Below are positions 36,180 through 45,362 of a DNA stretch of 64,000 bases, piece by piece. The position numbers and the translations under genes are program-made. Source of the DNA: Woeseiaceae bacterium. GTDB lineage: Bacteria > Pseudomonadota > Gammaproteobacteria > Steroidobacterales > Woeseiaceae. The DNA lies in NCBI GenBank assembly GCA_013042375.1, contig JABDQH010000094.1, positions 1-64,000 on the forward strand, given 5' to 3'. Numbering within the stretch: position 1 is the first letter of the stretch; the number at the start of each line of letters is the position of its first letter. The notes below the pieces were generated by a model. The model was not told where the DNA came from and did no database searches. It worked only from the letters and a program-made list of their open reading frames with translations.

Positions 36180-37016
36180 ATGTCCATGAACGTCTCTTAC
36201 ACCAGAATGCACGGCACGGGTAACGTGATACTCGTCGTCGACATGCGCGCCGGCACGATCGCCCCGCCCACGGCGCAGCGCATTCGCGAACTTGGCAACG
36301 AGGCGACAGGTCCGGGTTTCGACCAGCTCATGTGGGTGAGCCCATCGGAGGACCCGGCGCATGCGGCGCGCTATCGAATCTTCAACGCGGACGGTTCCGA
36401 GGTTGAACAATGCGGCAACGGCGTGCGCTGCGTTGCCGCGATGCTCGCCAATACGGGCACGCATGCCCGGTCTTTCACGCTCCTGAGCCCGGCCGGGCCC
36501 GTCGAGGCCCATGTCGACGACGACGGCCTTGTCGAAGTCAGCATGGGGGTTCCTGAGTTCGAGCCGTCGCGCGTGCCGTTCGTCGCCGAACGACGCCAGG
36601 ACCGCTACGAGCTCGACGTCGACGGGCTTTCCTACGACGTCTGCGTCGTGTCGATGGGCAACCCGCACTGCGTGCTGCAGGTGGACGACGTCGCGACGGC
36701 CCCGGTCGCTGCGCTCGGCGCGAGGATCGAGCGTCACGAGCGATTTCCCGAGAAGACCAACGTCGGTTTCGTCTGCATCACGGGCCGTAACAGTATCGAC
36801 CTGCGCGTGCACGAGCGCGGCGTCGGCGAAACCGCTGCCTGCGGCACGGGTGCGTGCGCAGCAGCTGTCACGGGACAGTTGCTCGGGCTCCTCGACACCG
36901 AGGTCAGCGTGCGCCTGCCGGGCGGGCTGGTCGTGGTAAGCTGGCGCGGTGGTCAGGAGCCGGTCTGGCTCACGGGCAATGCCGAAACGCTTTCTGAGGG
37001 GACAATCGATCTATGA
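36180..37016 (+). CDS. dapF: Diaminopimelate epimerase
   Basis: A 278-residue PLP-independent epimerase converting LL- to meso-diaminopimelate for lysine and peptidoglycan. The two catalytic cysteines are present: Cys78 in QCGNGVRC and Cys221 in TAACGTGAC. The N-terminal motif is MHGTGNVILVVD, instead of the usual MHGLGNDFVVID. It overlaps the DUF484 gene by four bases. The order dapF-DUF484-xerC is conserved in gammaproteobacteria. Start 36180 or 36186 are both possible. Confidence 0.92.
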   Translation: MSMNVSYTRMHGTGNVILVVDMRAGTIAPPTAQRIRELGNEATGPGFDQLMWVSPSEDPAHAARYRIFNADGSEVEQCGNGVRCVAAMLANTGTHARSFTLLSPAGPVEAHVDDDGLVEVSMGVPEFEPSRVPFVAERRQDRYELDVDGLSYDVCVVSMGNPHCVLQVDDVATAPVAALGARIERHERFPEKTNVGFVCITGRNSIDLRVHERGVGETAACGTGACAAAVTGQLLGLLDTEVSVRLPGGLVVVSWRGGQEPVWLTGNAETLSEGTIDL

Positions 37017-37717
37017 GTACGCAACCCAGGGCCGAATTCGTCGCCGAGGAACTGTCGGAGCAGGCTGTCCATGACTATCTCGCGGCCCACCCGGACTTTT
37101 TCGAGCAACATGCGGCCCTGCTCGACAGGCTGAACCTGCCGCATGCCTCGGGCAGCGCCGTGTCCCTGATCGAGCGCCAGGTCTCGATGCTGCGGCAGAA
37201 AGACCTCAAGCTCGAGCGGCAGCTCAAGGACCTGATCCAGGTCGCGCGCGAGAACGACGTCCTGGCGGCCAAGATCCATGAACTCGCCCTGCAGCTGATG
37301 GCGGCTGGCGATCTCGGCAGCACGGTTGCGGCCATCGAGGAGGCGCTGCGCTCGGGCTTCGGCGCCGACCAGGCCGTGCTCGTGCTGTTCGGCAACGCCG
37401 ACCTGTTCGATGACATCGATGCCGGGCGTTTCTTCCGGGTGGTGCAGCGCGAGGACGAGAGCTTGAGTCCTTTCAGCACGTTTCTCGAGGGCAGCAGCGC
37501 CCGCTGCGGCCGCATCCGCGATTCGCAGCGCGACTTCCTGTTCCACCAGGACGCAAACGACATCGGTTCCGGCGCGCTCGTGCCGCTCGGTGACGACGCG
37601 GAAATCGGTTTTCTCGCGGTCGGCAGCGTCGACGGCGACCATTTTCATCCCGGCATGAGCATCGATTTCCTGACGCGCCTCGGCGACATGATCGCCGTCG
37701 CGCTCAAGCGCTTCTAG
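37013..37717 (+). CDS. DUF484 family protein (GAF-like)
   Basis: A 234-residue cytoplasmic protein. VHDYLAAHPDFFEQHAALLDRLNLPHASGSAVSLIERQ and the coiled segment that follows are typical DUF484, and a GAF-like region takes the C-terminal half (GSGALVPLGDDAEIGFLAVGS, then LTRLGDMIAVALKR). It has no known activity. Its constant location between dapF and xerC suggests a link to chromosome dimer resolution or cell-wall growth. It overlaps dapF by four bases. Confidence 0.9.
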   Translation: MSTQPRAEFVAEELSEQAVHDYLAAHPDFFEQHAALLDRLNLPHASGSAVSLIERQVSMLRQKDLKLERQLKDLIQVARENDVLAAKIHELALQLMAAGDLGSTVAAIEEALRSGFGADQAVLVLFGNADLFDDIDAGRFFRVVQREDESLSPFSTFLEGSSARCGRIRDSQRDFLFHQDANDIGSGALVPLGDDAEIGFLAVGSVDGDHFHPGMSIDFLTRLGDMIAVALKRF

Positions 37718-37729
37718 AGTACCGCGCGC

Positions 37730-38629
37730 ATGGACGATGCCGGCTGGACAGGCCGCTTCATCCGGCACCTCGAATTCGAGCGCCGGCTATCACCGCTGAC
37801 CTGCGCGAATTATCGTCGCGACCTCGAAGCACTGGCCGCATACCTCGCACAGCAGGACGTCGCCGACTGGGCACAAGTCGACGGCGAGCACATTCGCGCA
37901 TTTTCGGCCGCGTGCTTTCGCAAGGGCCTCAGCGCGCGCAGCATCCAGCGACGCCTGTCCGCCGCGCGGACCTTCTACCGCTACCTGATTCGCGAGAAGG
38001 AAGTCGGGAAGAACCCGATCGCGTCCGTGTCGGCGCCGAAGGCGAAAAAGCGCCTGCCCGGCAACCTCGACGCCGATCGCATGGCGCACCTTCTCAATAT
38101 CCCGGGCGAGGGGGCCCTCGTCGACCGCGACCGGTCGATGCTCGAGCTGCTGTACTCATCGGGCCTGCGTCTCGCCGAACTTGTCAGCCTCGACCTCGAC
38201 GACATCGATGCGCAGGATGCCACCGTGCGCGTGACCGGCAAGGGCAGCAAGGAACGCGTCGTTCCCGTCGGGCGTCACGCGCTCGCGGCGCTCAGGCGGT
38301 GGCGCTCGACGCGCGGCGACCTGGCCAACGCCGGCGAAAAGGCGCTGTTCGTCAGCAATCGCGGCAAGCGCATCAGCCCGCGCGCCGTACAGGCACGCGT
38401 CAAGCACTGGGCCAAGCGCCAGGGCATCGACACCAATGTCTACCCGCACCTGTTCCGCCATTCCTTCGCCACCCATGTGCTGGAGTCGAGCCATGACCTG
38501 CGCGGGGTCCAGGAACTGCTGGGCCATGCCAACATCGCGACGACCCAGGTGTACACGCACCTTGATTTCCAGCATCTCGCCCAGATTTACGACCAGACAC
38601 ATCCGCGGGCACGCCGTAAGGACAAGTAA
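37730..38629 (+). CDS. xerC: Tyrosine recombinase XerC
   Basis: A 299-residue recombinase that with XerD resolves chromosome dimers at dif. Catalytic residues are in place: Arg147 (SSGLRLAE), Lys171 (GKGSKER), His240 and Arg243 ([10 protein letters not shown]), His266 (LLGHANI) and Tyr275 (TTQVYTHLD). The N-terminal SAM-like domain covers residues 1-105. It touches hslV, whose ATG begins at the last base of the xerC stop codon. Confidence 0.95.
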   Translation: MDDAGWTGRFIRHLEFERRLSPLTCANYRRDLEALAAYLAQQDVADWAQVDGEHIRAFSAACFRKGLSARSIQRRLSAARTFYRYLIREKEVGKNPIASVSAPKAKKRLPGNLDADRMAHLLNIPGEGALVDRDRSMLELLYSSGLRLAELVSLDLDDIDAQDATVRVTGKGSKERVVPVGRHALAALRRWRSTRGDLANAGEKALFVSNRGKRISPRAVQARVKHWAKRQGIDTNVYPHLFRHSFATHVLESSHDLRGVQELLGHANIATTQVYTHLDFQHLAQIYDQTHPRARRKDK

Positions 38630-39159
38630 TGGAACAATTCAGAGGGACGACGATCGTCTCGGTCCGCCGGGGCGGCAAGGTCGCCATAGCCGGCGACGGC
38701 CAGGTCAGCTTCGGCGACACGGTTATGAAAGGCAACGCCCGCAAGGTGCGCCCGCTCGCCGGCGGCCGCGTCATCGCCGGGTTCGCCGGTGGCACGGCCG
38801 ACGCGTTCACGCTGTTCGAGCTGTTCGAGTCGAAGCTCGAGCAGTACGGCAACCTGACGCGCGCGGCCATCGAGCTGGCCAAGGACTGGCGCACCGACCG
38901 GCGCCTGCGCCGACTGGAGGCGCTGCTGTGTGTCGCCGATAAGGACAGCTCGTTCATCATCTCGGGTAACGGCGACGTCATCGAACCGGAAAACGACCTG
39001 ATGGCGATCGGTTCGGGCGGACCCTACGCGCAGGCCGCCGCGCTGGCGCTCATTCAGAATACCGACCTCGGCGCACGCGATGTCGCCGAGCGAGCGCTGC
39101 AGATTGCCGGCGACATCTGCGTCTATACCAACCAGCAGATCACGATAGAAGAACTCTGA
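38629..39159 (+). CDS. hslV: ATP-dependent protease peptidase subunit HslV
   Basis: A 176-residue protease. The first six residues, MEQFRG, are removed so that Thr7 becomes the N-terminal nucleophile ([13 protein letters not shown]). [22 protein letters not shown] and the C-terminal [14 protein letters not shown] are highly conserved. It forms a dodecamer capped by HslU. It overlaps xerC by one base and hslU by one base. Confidence 0.97.
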   Translation: MEQFRGTTIVSVRRGGKVAIAGDGQVSFGDTVMKGNARKVRPLAGGRVIAGFAGGTADAFTLFELFESKLEQYGNLTRAAIELAKDWRTDRRLRRLEALLCVADKDSSFIISGNGDVIEPENDLMAIGSGGPYAQAAALALIQNTDLGARDVAERALQIAGDICVYTNQQITIEEL

Positions 39160-40457
39160 TGTCACAGATGACCCCTCGCGAAATCGTCCAGGAACTGGAC
39201 AAACACATTATTGGCCAGGACGAGGCCAAGCGAGCCGTCGCGATCGCCTTACGCAACCGCTGGCGGCGCGTGCAGGTCGACGAGCCGCTGCGCAGCGAGA
39301 TCACGCCGAAGAACATTCTCATGATCGGCCCGACGGGCGTCGGCAAGACCGAAATCTCGCGACGCCTGGCGCGGCTTGCCAAGGCGCCGTTCATCAAGGT
39401 CGAGGCAACCAAGTTCACCGAGGTCGGTTACGTCGGGCGCGAGGTCGACAGCATCATCCGCGACCTCGTCGACGTCGCGGTCAAGATGACGCGCGAAGAT
39501 GCCATGTCGAAGGTTCGCTATCGCGCCGAGGACGCGGCCGAGGAACGCATACTTGACGCGCTGGCCCCGCAACCGGCCAGCGACGATACGCGCCAGAAGT
39601 TTCGTAAGCTCCTGCGCGAGGGCAAGCTCGACGAAAAGGAAATCGAGATCCAGATCCAGTCGGTTCCGGTCGGTGTCGAAATCATGGCGCCGCCCGGCAT
39701 GGAAGAGATGACGAGCCAGCTGCAGGGCATGTTCGCCAATCTCGGCGGCAACCGGCCGCAGGCGCGCAAGCTCAAGATCCGCGATGCGTTCCGGCACCTG
39801 ACCGACGAGGAGGCGTCCAAACTCGTCGACGAGGAGGAGCTGAAATCGCGGGCGCTCGAGGCCGTCGAACAGCACGGCATCGTCTTCCTCGACGAAATCG
39901 ACAAGGTCGCGAGGCGCTCGGATACGCAGGGCGCCGACGTGTCGCGCGAAGGCGTACAGCGCGACCTGCTGCCGCTCGTCGAGGGCTCGACGGTCAACAC
40001 CAAGTACGGGATGGTCAAAACAGACCACATCCTGTTCATCGCATCGGGCGCATTCAATATCGCCAAGCCCTCGGACCTCGTCCCGGAGCTGCAGGGCCGT
40101 TTCCCGATTCGTGTCGAGCTCAAGTCGCTGACGACCGAGGACTTCGTGCGCATCCTGACCGAGCCCGACGCATCGCTGACGGCACAGTACGGCGCCCTGC
40201 TCAACACCGAGGAAGTCACGCTCGAGTTCGAAGAAAGCGGCGTGCGCCGTATCGCCGAGGTCGCCTACCAGGTCAATGAGAACACCGAGAACATCGGCGC
40301 ACGGCGCCTGCACACGGTGATGGAGCGACTCCTCGAGACCGTTTCTTTCGAGGCATCGGACAAAAGCGGCACGCAACTGACGATCGATGCTTCTTACGTC
40401 GACGACCATCTTGCAGAACTCTCGCGCGACGAGGACCTGAGCCGGTATATCCTCTAG
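39159..40457 (+). CDS. hslU: ATP-dependent protease ATPase subunit HslU
   Basis: A 432-residue AAA+ unfoldase. Walker A is GPTGVGKTE near 51-59, the I domain lies between about 110 and 230, Walker B is VFLDEIDK near 246, and the C-terminal tail DLSRYIL inserts into HslV. The start overlaps the hslV stop by one base, a sign of coupling. The end coincides with a TAGAAT box that probably serves ubiE. Confidence 0.97.
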   Translation: MSQMTPREIVQELDKHIIGQDEAKRAVAIALRNRWRRVQVDEPLRSEITPKNILMIGPTGVGKTEISRRLARLAKAPFIKVEATKFTEVGYVGREVDSIIRDLVDVAVKMTREDAMSKVRYRAEDAAEERILDALAPQPASDDTRQKFRKLLREGKLDEKEIEIQIQSVPVGVEIMAPPGMEEMTSQLQGMFANLGGNRPQARKLKIRDAFRHLTDEEASKLVDEEELKSRALEAVEQHGIVFLDEIDKVARRSDTQGADVSREGVQRDLLPLVEGSTVNTKYGMVKTDHILFIASGAFNIAKPSDLVPELQGRFPIRVELKSLTTEDFVRILTEPDASLTAQYGALLNTEEVTLEFEESGVRRIAEVAYQVNENTENIGARRLHTVMERLLETVSFEASDKSGTQLTIDASYVDDHLAELSRDEDLSRYIL

Positions 40458-40468
40458 AATACCGGCCA
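40455..40468 (+). promoter_or_regulatory. Candidate leaderless promoter of ubiE
   Basis: A -10-like TAGAAT at 40455-40460 lies seven bases before the ubiE ATG at 40468, and overlaps the hslU stop. No ribosome site is seen. The same spacing recurs at several other genes in the window; see the finding on leaderless starts. Confidence 0.5.
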
Positions 40469-41223
40469 TGGCCGAGCAGGATCCCGACAAGCCGACGCAT
40501 TTTGGTTACCGTAACGTAGAGTCGACCGAGAAGGCCGGTCTCGTGCGCGGCGTTTTCGACTCGGTCGCAACCCGCTACGATCTCATGAACGACCTGATGT
40601 CGGCCGGGCTGCACCGCCTGTGGAAACGCTACACGATCGGCCAGGCTGCAGTACGGCCGGGCGACGTCGTGCTCGACCTGGCCGGCGGCACGGGCGACCT
40701 CGCGCGCGCGTTTGCATCGAGGGTCGGCCCGGAAGGCCATGTCGTACTCGCCGATATCAATGCCGCGATGCTCGAGCAGGGCCGCAAACGGCTCGTCGAT
40801 GCCGGCGTCGCCGGCAACGTGACCATCGCCCAGGTCGATGCGCAGAACCTGCCGTTCGCCGACGGCAGCTTCGATTGCATCACGATCGCTTTCGGCCTCA
40901 GGAATGTCACCGACAAGGACGCCGCGCTGCGCTCGATGTACGGCACCCTGAAGCCGGGCGGCAAATCGATGATCCTCGAGTTCTCGCGCCCCGCGCAGGC
41001 GATCAAGCCGGCCTATGACCTGTACTCGTTCAAGGTGCTGCCGGCGCTCGGCAGGCTGGTCGCGAACGATACGGAAAGCTACCAGTACCTGGCCGAGTCG
41101 ATCCGCATGCACCCCGACCAGGCGACGCTGCAGTCGATGATGGAGGACGCGGGTTTCGAGCGCTGCCGTTACCACAACCTCGCGGCCGGCATCGTCGCCC
41201 TGCACATCGGCTACCGGGTCTGA
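40468..41223 (+). CDS. ubiE: Ubiquinone/menaquinone C-methyltransferase UbiE
   Basis: A 251-residue SAM-dependent methyltransferase that methylates demethoxy-demethyl-quinone intermediates. Conserved blocks include [49 protein letters not shown] and [13 protein letters not shown], with a C-terminal [12 protein letters not shown]. It heads a ubiE-ubiJ-ubiB cluster. The start codon is preceded by a -10-like box and no ribosome site, so the mRNA may be leaderless. Confidence 0.95.
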   Translation: MAEQDPDKPTHFGYRNVESTEKAGLVRGVFDSVATRYDLMNDLMSAGLHRLWKRYTIGQAAVRPGDVVLDLAGGTGDLARAFASRVGPEGHVVLADINAAMLEQGRKRLVDAGVAGNVTIAQVDAQNLPFADGSFDCITIAFGLRNVTDKDAALRSMYGTLKPGGKSMILEFSRPAQAIKPAYDLYSFKVLPALGRLVANDTESYQYLAESIRMHPDQATLQSMMEDAGFERCRYHNLAAGIVALHIGYRV

Positions 41224-41228
41224 CGGCA

Positions 41229-41834
41229 GTGTCCCCGCTCGAAGCCGCACTGCGACCGCTCGCGCGCGTCCTCAATCGCAATATTCGCGAGACGACGCCC
41301 GCGCGCGAGTTGTGCGAGAAGCTCGACGGCGCAGCGATCGCGGTGCGCGTGCGCAACACGGGTCTCGTCACCTGGTTCGTCGTTCACGACGAGGTGCTCG
41401 AACTCGTGACCGACTACGACGGCGAACCCGATGTCGTCATCACGGGCTCGCTCCTGACGCTGGCCCGCATGGGGTTTGCATCGGGCCTCGAGGACCTGCG
41501 CGACGGCTCGCTCGAACTGACAGGCGATGCACATACGGCCGAACGCCTGCAGCGTCTGCTCGCCCTGGCGAAGCCGGACGTCGAGGAAGAACTCTCGGGT
41601 GTCGTCGGCGACGCGGCAGCACATCGCGTCGGCAGCGTCGCGCGCGGCGTCGGCCAATGGGCGCGCGATACGCGCGCGACGATGGGCGCCAACATCCGCG
41701 AGTACCTGCAGGAAGAAAGCCGCGGCGCGCCGAGCCGCTACGAGGTCGAACGTTTCGGTGCCGAGGTCGGCACGCTGCGCGATGACGTCGAGCGCCTTGC
41801 GGCGCGCATCGACCGGCTGCAGGAGCGCGACTGA
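41229..41834 (+). CDS. ubiJ: Ubiquinone biosynthesis accessory protein UbiJ (SCP2 domain)
   Basis: A 201-residue protein with an N-terminal SCP2 sterol-carrier domain (LVTWFVVHDEVLELVTDYDGEPDVVITGSLLTLARM) and a C-terminal coiled helix (VERFGAEVGTLRDDVERLAARIDRLQ). UbiJ binds the ubiquinone precursor tail and organises the Ubi complex with UbiK. The GTG start is five bases after the ubiE stop. The gene ends directly before ubiB. Confidence 0.9.
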   Translation: MSPLEAALRPLARVLNRNIRETTPARELCEKLDGAAIAVRVRNTGLVTWFVVHDEVLELVTDYDGEPDVVITGSLLTLARMGFASGLEDLRDGSLELTGDAHTAERLQRLLALAKPDVEEELSGVVGDAAAHRVGSVARGVGQWARDTRATMGANIREYLQEESRGAPSRYEVERFGAEVGTLRDDVERLAARIDRLQERD

Positions 41835-41835
41835 C

Positions 41836-43464
41836 ATGGCTCGGCACCGCACGCTGTTCCGCATGCTCGCGATCCAGCGCGTGCTCGTGAAGTACGGGCT
41901 CGACGACATCATCAAGGAAACGCACCTGTGGCGGCCGCTGCGTTTTCTTTTCTACCTCGCGCCTCGCGGCCGCGATCGCGAGGCACCGGTCGGCGAGCGC
42001 ATTCGTCTCGCCCTCGAGGAACTCGGCCCGATATTCGTCAAGTTCGGCCAGGCGATCTCGACCCGCCGCGACCTGCTGCCGCCCGACATCGCCGACGAAC
42101 TCGCCAAACTGCAGGACGCCGTACCGCCATTTCCCGCCAAGCAGGCCATCGCGATCATCGAGGGCGCCTACGGCGAGCCCGTCACCTCGGTTTTCGAGCG
42201 CTTCGACGAGGAACCGCTCGCCGCTGCATCGATCGCGCAGGTGCACACGGCCAGGCTCAAGGCGGGCACCGAGGTCATCGTCAAGGTCCTGCGGCCTGGC
42301 GTGGAGGAACAGATCGATCGCGACCTCGCGGTGCTGCGCACGGTGGCCGGTCTCGCCGCGCGTTACTGGGAGCACGGCAAGCGCCTGAAACCGCTCGAGG
42401 TCGTCGACGAGTACGAACACACGGTCCTCGACGAGCTCGACCTGATGCGCGAGGCCGCGAACACGGCGCAGCTCAAGCGCAACTTCCAGGGCTCGGAAAT
42501 GCTGTACGTGCCCGAGGTCTACTGGGACTACTGTCGCCCCGAAGTGCTCGTCCAGGAACGCATCTACGGCACGCCGATCAGTGACATCGAGGCGCTGCGC
42601 GCTGCCGGGACCAATATCCAGGTGCTCGCCGAGAACGGCGTCGAGATCTTCTTCACGCAGGTATTTCGCCACAACTTTTTTCACGCGGACATGCACCCGG
42701 GCAACATCTTTGTCATTCACACGGACCCGGAACGCCCGAAATACGCCGCCGTCGATTTCGGCATCGTGGGCACGCTGAGTCCCGAGGACCAGCGCTACCT
42801 GGCCGAGAACTTCCTCGCGTTCTTCGATCGCGACTACCACCGCATTGCGAAGCTGCATATTGATTCGGGCTGGGTGCCGCCCGGCACGCGCGTCGACCAG
42901 CTCGAGTCGGCCGTGCGCACGGTCTGCGATCCGATCTTCTCGAAGCCGCTGGCAGAGATCTCGTTCGCGCAGGTGCTGATGCGCCTGTTCCGGGTCGCGC
43001 AGCGCTTCGACGTCGAGATCCAGCCGCAGATGATCCTGCTGCACAAGACACTGTTCAACATCGAGGGCCTCGGCCGCCAGCTCTACCCGCAGCTCGACCT
43101 GTGGAAGACCGCGCACCCGGTATTGAGGCGCTGGATGGACGAGCAGGTCGGCGGGCGCGCGATGCTGCGCGACGTGCGCGCGAACCTGCCGCAGGTACGC
43201 GACGCCCTGCGCGAACTGCCGACGATCCTGCACCATCTCGGCGAGCAGGCCGCCGAGGGCCGTATCCGCTTCAACCTGCAGTCACCCGAACTCAGGGCCA
43301 TCCGGGAACAGCTCGACACGCAGCGCCGCCAGCGTTACTGGCTGACCGCGGCGGCGACCGCGATTATTGCCGGCACTGTCGTCATCACGTTCGGGTCGCT
43401 GCCGTGGCTGGGCTGGGCCCTGCTCGGCGGCGGCGGTGTCGCGGCCTGGGTCGCCCGGCCCTGA
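41836..43464 (+). CDS. ubiB: Ubiquinone biosynthesis kinase-like protein UbiB
   Basis: A 542-residue ADCK-type protein with an unusual kinase-like fold. The KxGQ motif appears as FVKFGQAISTRRDLLPPDIADELAKLQD, then AAASIAQVH, the catalytic region FFHADMHPGNIFV, and VDFGIVG. Two membrane helices end the protein (ATAIIAGTVVITF, WLGWALLGGGGVAAWVA). UbiB is needed for ubiquinone synthesis. The start at 41836 is chosen because the family begins here, after the ubiJ stop. Confidence 0.95.
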   Translation: MARHRTLFRMLAIQRVLVKYGLDDIIKETHLWRPLRFLFYLAPRGRDREAPVGERIRLALEELGPIFVKFGQAISTRRDLLPPDIADELAKLQDAVPPFPAKQAIAIIEGAYGEPVTSVFERFDEEPLAAASIAQVHTARLKAGTEVIVKVLRPGVEEQIDRDLAVLRTVAGLAARYWEHGKRLKPLEVVDEYEHTVLDELDLMREAANTAQLKRNFQGSEMLYVPEVYWDYCRPEVLVQERIYGTPISDIEALRAAGTNIQVLAENGVEIFFTQVFRHNFFHADMHPGNIFVIHTDPERPKYAAVDFGIVGTLSPEDQRYLAENFLAFFDRDYHRIAKLHIDSGWVPPGTRVDQLESAVRTVCDPIFSKPLAEISFAQVLMRLFRVAQRFDVEIQPQMILLHKTLFNIEGLGRQLYPQLDLWKTAHPVLRRWMDEQVGGRAMLRDVRANLPQVRDALRELPTILHHLGEQAAEGRIRFNLQSPELRAIREQLDTQRRQRYWLTAAATAIIAGTVVITFGSLPWLGWALLGGGGVAAWVARP

Positions 43465-43467
43465 CGC

Positions 43468-44184
43468 CTAATCGAGCACGAAGCTGACCTCACGCCCTGT
43501 CTCGGATATGCCGGAAATGCTGTAGCCGAGGTCGCGCAGGTTCGCGATGCTCTCTAGCGTTCTGCGCTTGCCGATACCGGGAAACCGATGGTGGAACTCG
43601 ACCAGCAGCTGTCTGGGCAGTGCCCCGTCGCGACGCAGGCTTGCCAGGATCTCGTACTCGGCGCCTTCGACATCTATCTTCAGAAGATCGACGCGCTCGT
43701 GACCCAGCTTTCGCATCACCGTCTCGATCGTATAGGCCGGCGCGTCGATGAAATCGCCGACATCGCCGGCCGCTTCATCGGCCGTCCACATGACCGCCGA
43801 GCGCTTGCCGCGCTCGCTGACGCGCCGATAGAGGCGCAGGGTGCCGTCGGCACCCGCGGCCGCCCACGGGTGGAACACGAACCGATCGGGCAATGCCTGC
43901 TGTTCGACCCAGTCCCTGGCGAACGGGGTCGGGTCGAACGCGTGCACGGTCACATTGTGATCATCGATCAGGCCGAGATCGAAGTCGATGAGATCGCCGA
44001 CGCCCACGGAATAGACGATGGCATCGCTGTCGAGCAGCTCGGAAATGTACTTCCAGCTGTCGCGCTGGCGCAGATCGAAGTCAACTTCGCGCCGCAGCCA
44101 CAACTCCTTGCCGGAGATTCTCTTCAGGAACAGCTTCGCTGGCCAGAACCAGGGCTGGCGCTTCATCCATCCGGACGTTCTCAA
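43468..44184 (-). CDS. FkbM-family methyltransferase
   Basis: A 238-residue SAM-dependent methyltransferase of the FkbM type. A modified glycine motif VYSVGVGDLIDFDLGL lies near residues 57-72, then HAFDPTPFARDW, and the family core VDLLKIDVEGAEYEILASL near 166-184. A final segment RTLESIANLRDLGYSI is typical. The target, often a sugar or polyketide hydroxyl, is unknown. It is convergent with ubiB, with three bases between stops, so no separate terminator fits there. Confidence 0.8.
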   Translation of the reverse strand: MRTSGWMKRQPWFWPAKLFLKRISGKELWLRREVDFDLRQRDSWKYISELLDSDAIVYSVGVGDLIDFDLGLIDDHNVTVHAFDPTPFARDWVEQQALPDRFVFHPWAAAGADGTLRLYRRVSERGKRSAVMWTADEAAGDVGDFIDAPAYTIETVMRKLGHERVDLLKIDVEGAEYEILASLRRDGALPRQLLVEFHHRFPGIGKRRTLESIANLRDLGYSISGISETGREVSFVLD

Positions 44185-44250
44185 TGGTAACCCCTCCTTG
44201 CGGATATCCGATTATACGATTGCCCGGCGTTCAGGTACCCTCGATCGTCG

Positions 44251-44802
44251 ATGGACAAGGCAACCGCGAGGACCATTGCCGATGCGCTCACGTGGGCACG
44301 CGTCTGGAGCGCGATACCGATCACGATTTGCGCACTCTACGATCTCAGGTGGTGGGTGTTCGGGCTGTATGTCGCCGCTGCGATCAGCGACAACCTCGAC
44401 GGCCGCTTCGCCCGCATCGGTGACCCGCCCAAGAGCGACGTCGACCTCGACGGACACGCCGACACGCTCATCGGCGTCATGACGCTTGTCTGGATCTGGA
44501 TGCTGATTCCCGGTTTCTGGGAAAAGTACTGGCTGCCCTACCTCCCGGTCCTGTTCGGCGTCCAGTCCTGGCTGTGGTTGACCGAGCACCGCTACCCGGC
44601 GCTCGGCACACCGCACTTCCAGGTCGGCCGCTACATGATGGCGCTGTTCTTCTGTCTCTTACCCGTGCTCATCGCGTTCGGCGACGTCGAGTGGTTCGTC
44701 CACGCGGTCCTCATCGGGTCCATCACTGGCAAGCTGCGCACGGTCTGGTATTACGTGACAACCGACAAAACCGCGCTCGCAAAACAGGCGGAAACGAAAT
44801 GA
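44251..44802 (+). CDS. CDP-alcohol phosphatidyltransferase-like protein
   Basis: A 183-residue inner-membrane protein with about five hydrophobic helices. The active-site motif is DNLDGRFAR, then a block with three more aspartates (SDVDLDGHAD). It matches D-x2-DG-x2-AR of the CDP-alcohol phosphatidyltransferase family, but the conserved glycine in the spacer is not in its usual place. A phospholipid head group is likely the substrate, though not known which. It overlaps the acyltransferase gene by four bases, so the two probably act together on lipids. Confidence 0.72.
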   Translation: MDKATARTIADALTWARVWSAIPITICALYDLRWWVFGLYVAAAISDNLDGRFARIGDPPKSDVDLDGHADTLIGVMTLVWIWMLIPGFWEKYWLPYLPVLFGVQSWLWLTEHRYPALGTPHFQVGRYMMALFFCLLPVLIAFGDVEWFVHAVLIGSITGKLRTVWYYVTTDKTALAKQAETK

Positions 44803-45362
44803 AAGCATGGCTCGGACGATTCGTTCTCAGGCTCGGCGGTTGGGAGCCCGTCGGCGGCATCCCCGACGACCCCGAAGCCGTGATCATCGCGGCGCCACAC
44901 ACGTCCAACTGGGATGCCCTCTGGGCGATTGCCTACAAGCTCGCGGTCGGGCTCGACGTGAAATGGTTTGCCAAGCACTCGGCGTTCTGGTTCCCGCTCG
45001 GCAACCTCCTGCGCGCCTTCGGCGCGATCGACCTCAACCGCGAAAAGGCCGGCACGGCCGTCGAGGAGGCTATCCGGTTGTTCGATGAAAAGGATTCGTT
45101 TTACTTCGCGCTGGCCCCCGAAGGGACGCGCACGAAGATGCCCGGCTGGAAGACCGGCTTCTACCGCATCGCCACGGGGGCAACCGTGCCGGTCTATCTC
45201 GGCTTTCTCGATTTCGGGAAACGGCAGATCGGCATCGGCCCCGCGATTCACCTGAGCGGCGACCCCGAGGCCGACCTGGCCGTCATCCGTAACTTCTACG
45301 AAGGCATCGAAGGGCGCTGGCCCGAGAAGGCCAGCCCCATCGAATTTCCCGATTACTCGTAG
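44799..45362 (+). CDS. 1-acyl-glycerol-3-phosphate acyltransferase-like protein
   Basis: A 187-residue acyltransferase. The catalytic motif is HTSNWD, a H-x4-D box, at residues 34-39, and a substrate-binding motif EGTRTK follows near 108. It lacks obvious membrane helices but the N-terminal hydrophobic helix may bind the membrane. PlsC-type enzymes acylate lysophosphatidic acid. The start overlaps the previous stop (ATGA). The end overlaps the TonB receptor gene by ten bases in the convergent sense. Confidence 0.85.
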   Translation: MKAWLGRFVLRLGGWEPVGGIPDDPEAVIIAAPHTSNWDALWAIAYKLAVGLDVKWFAKHSAFWFPLGNLLRAFGAIDLNREKAGTAVEEAIRLFDEKDSFYFALAPEGTRTKMPGWKTGFYRIATGATVPVYLGFLDFGKRQIGIGPAIHLSGDPEADLAVIRNFYEGIEGRWPEKASPIEFPDYS

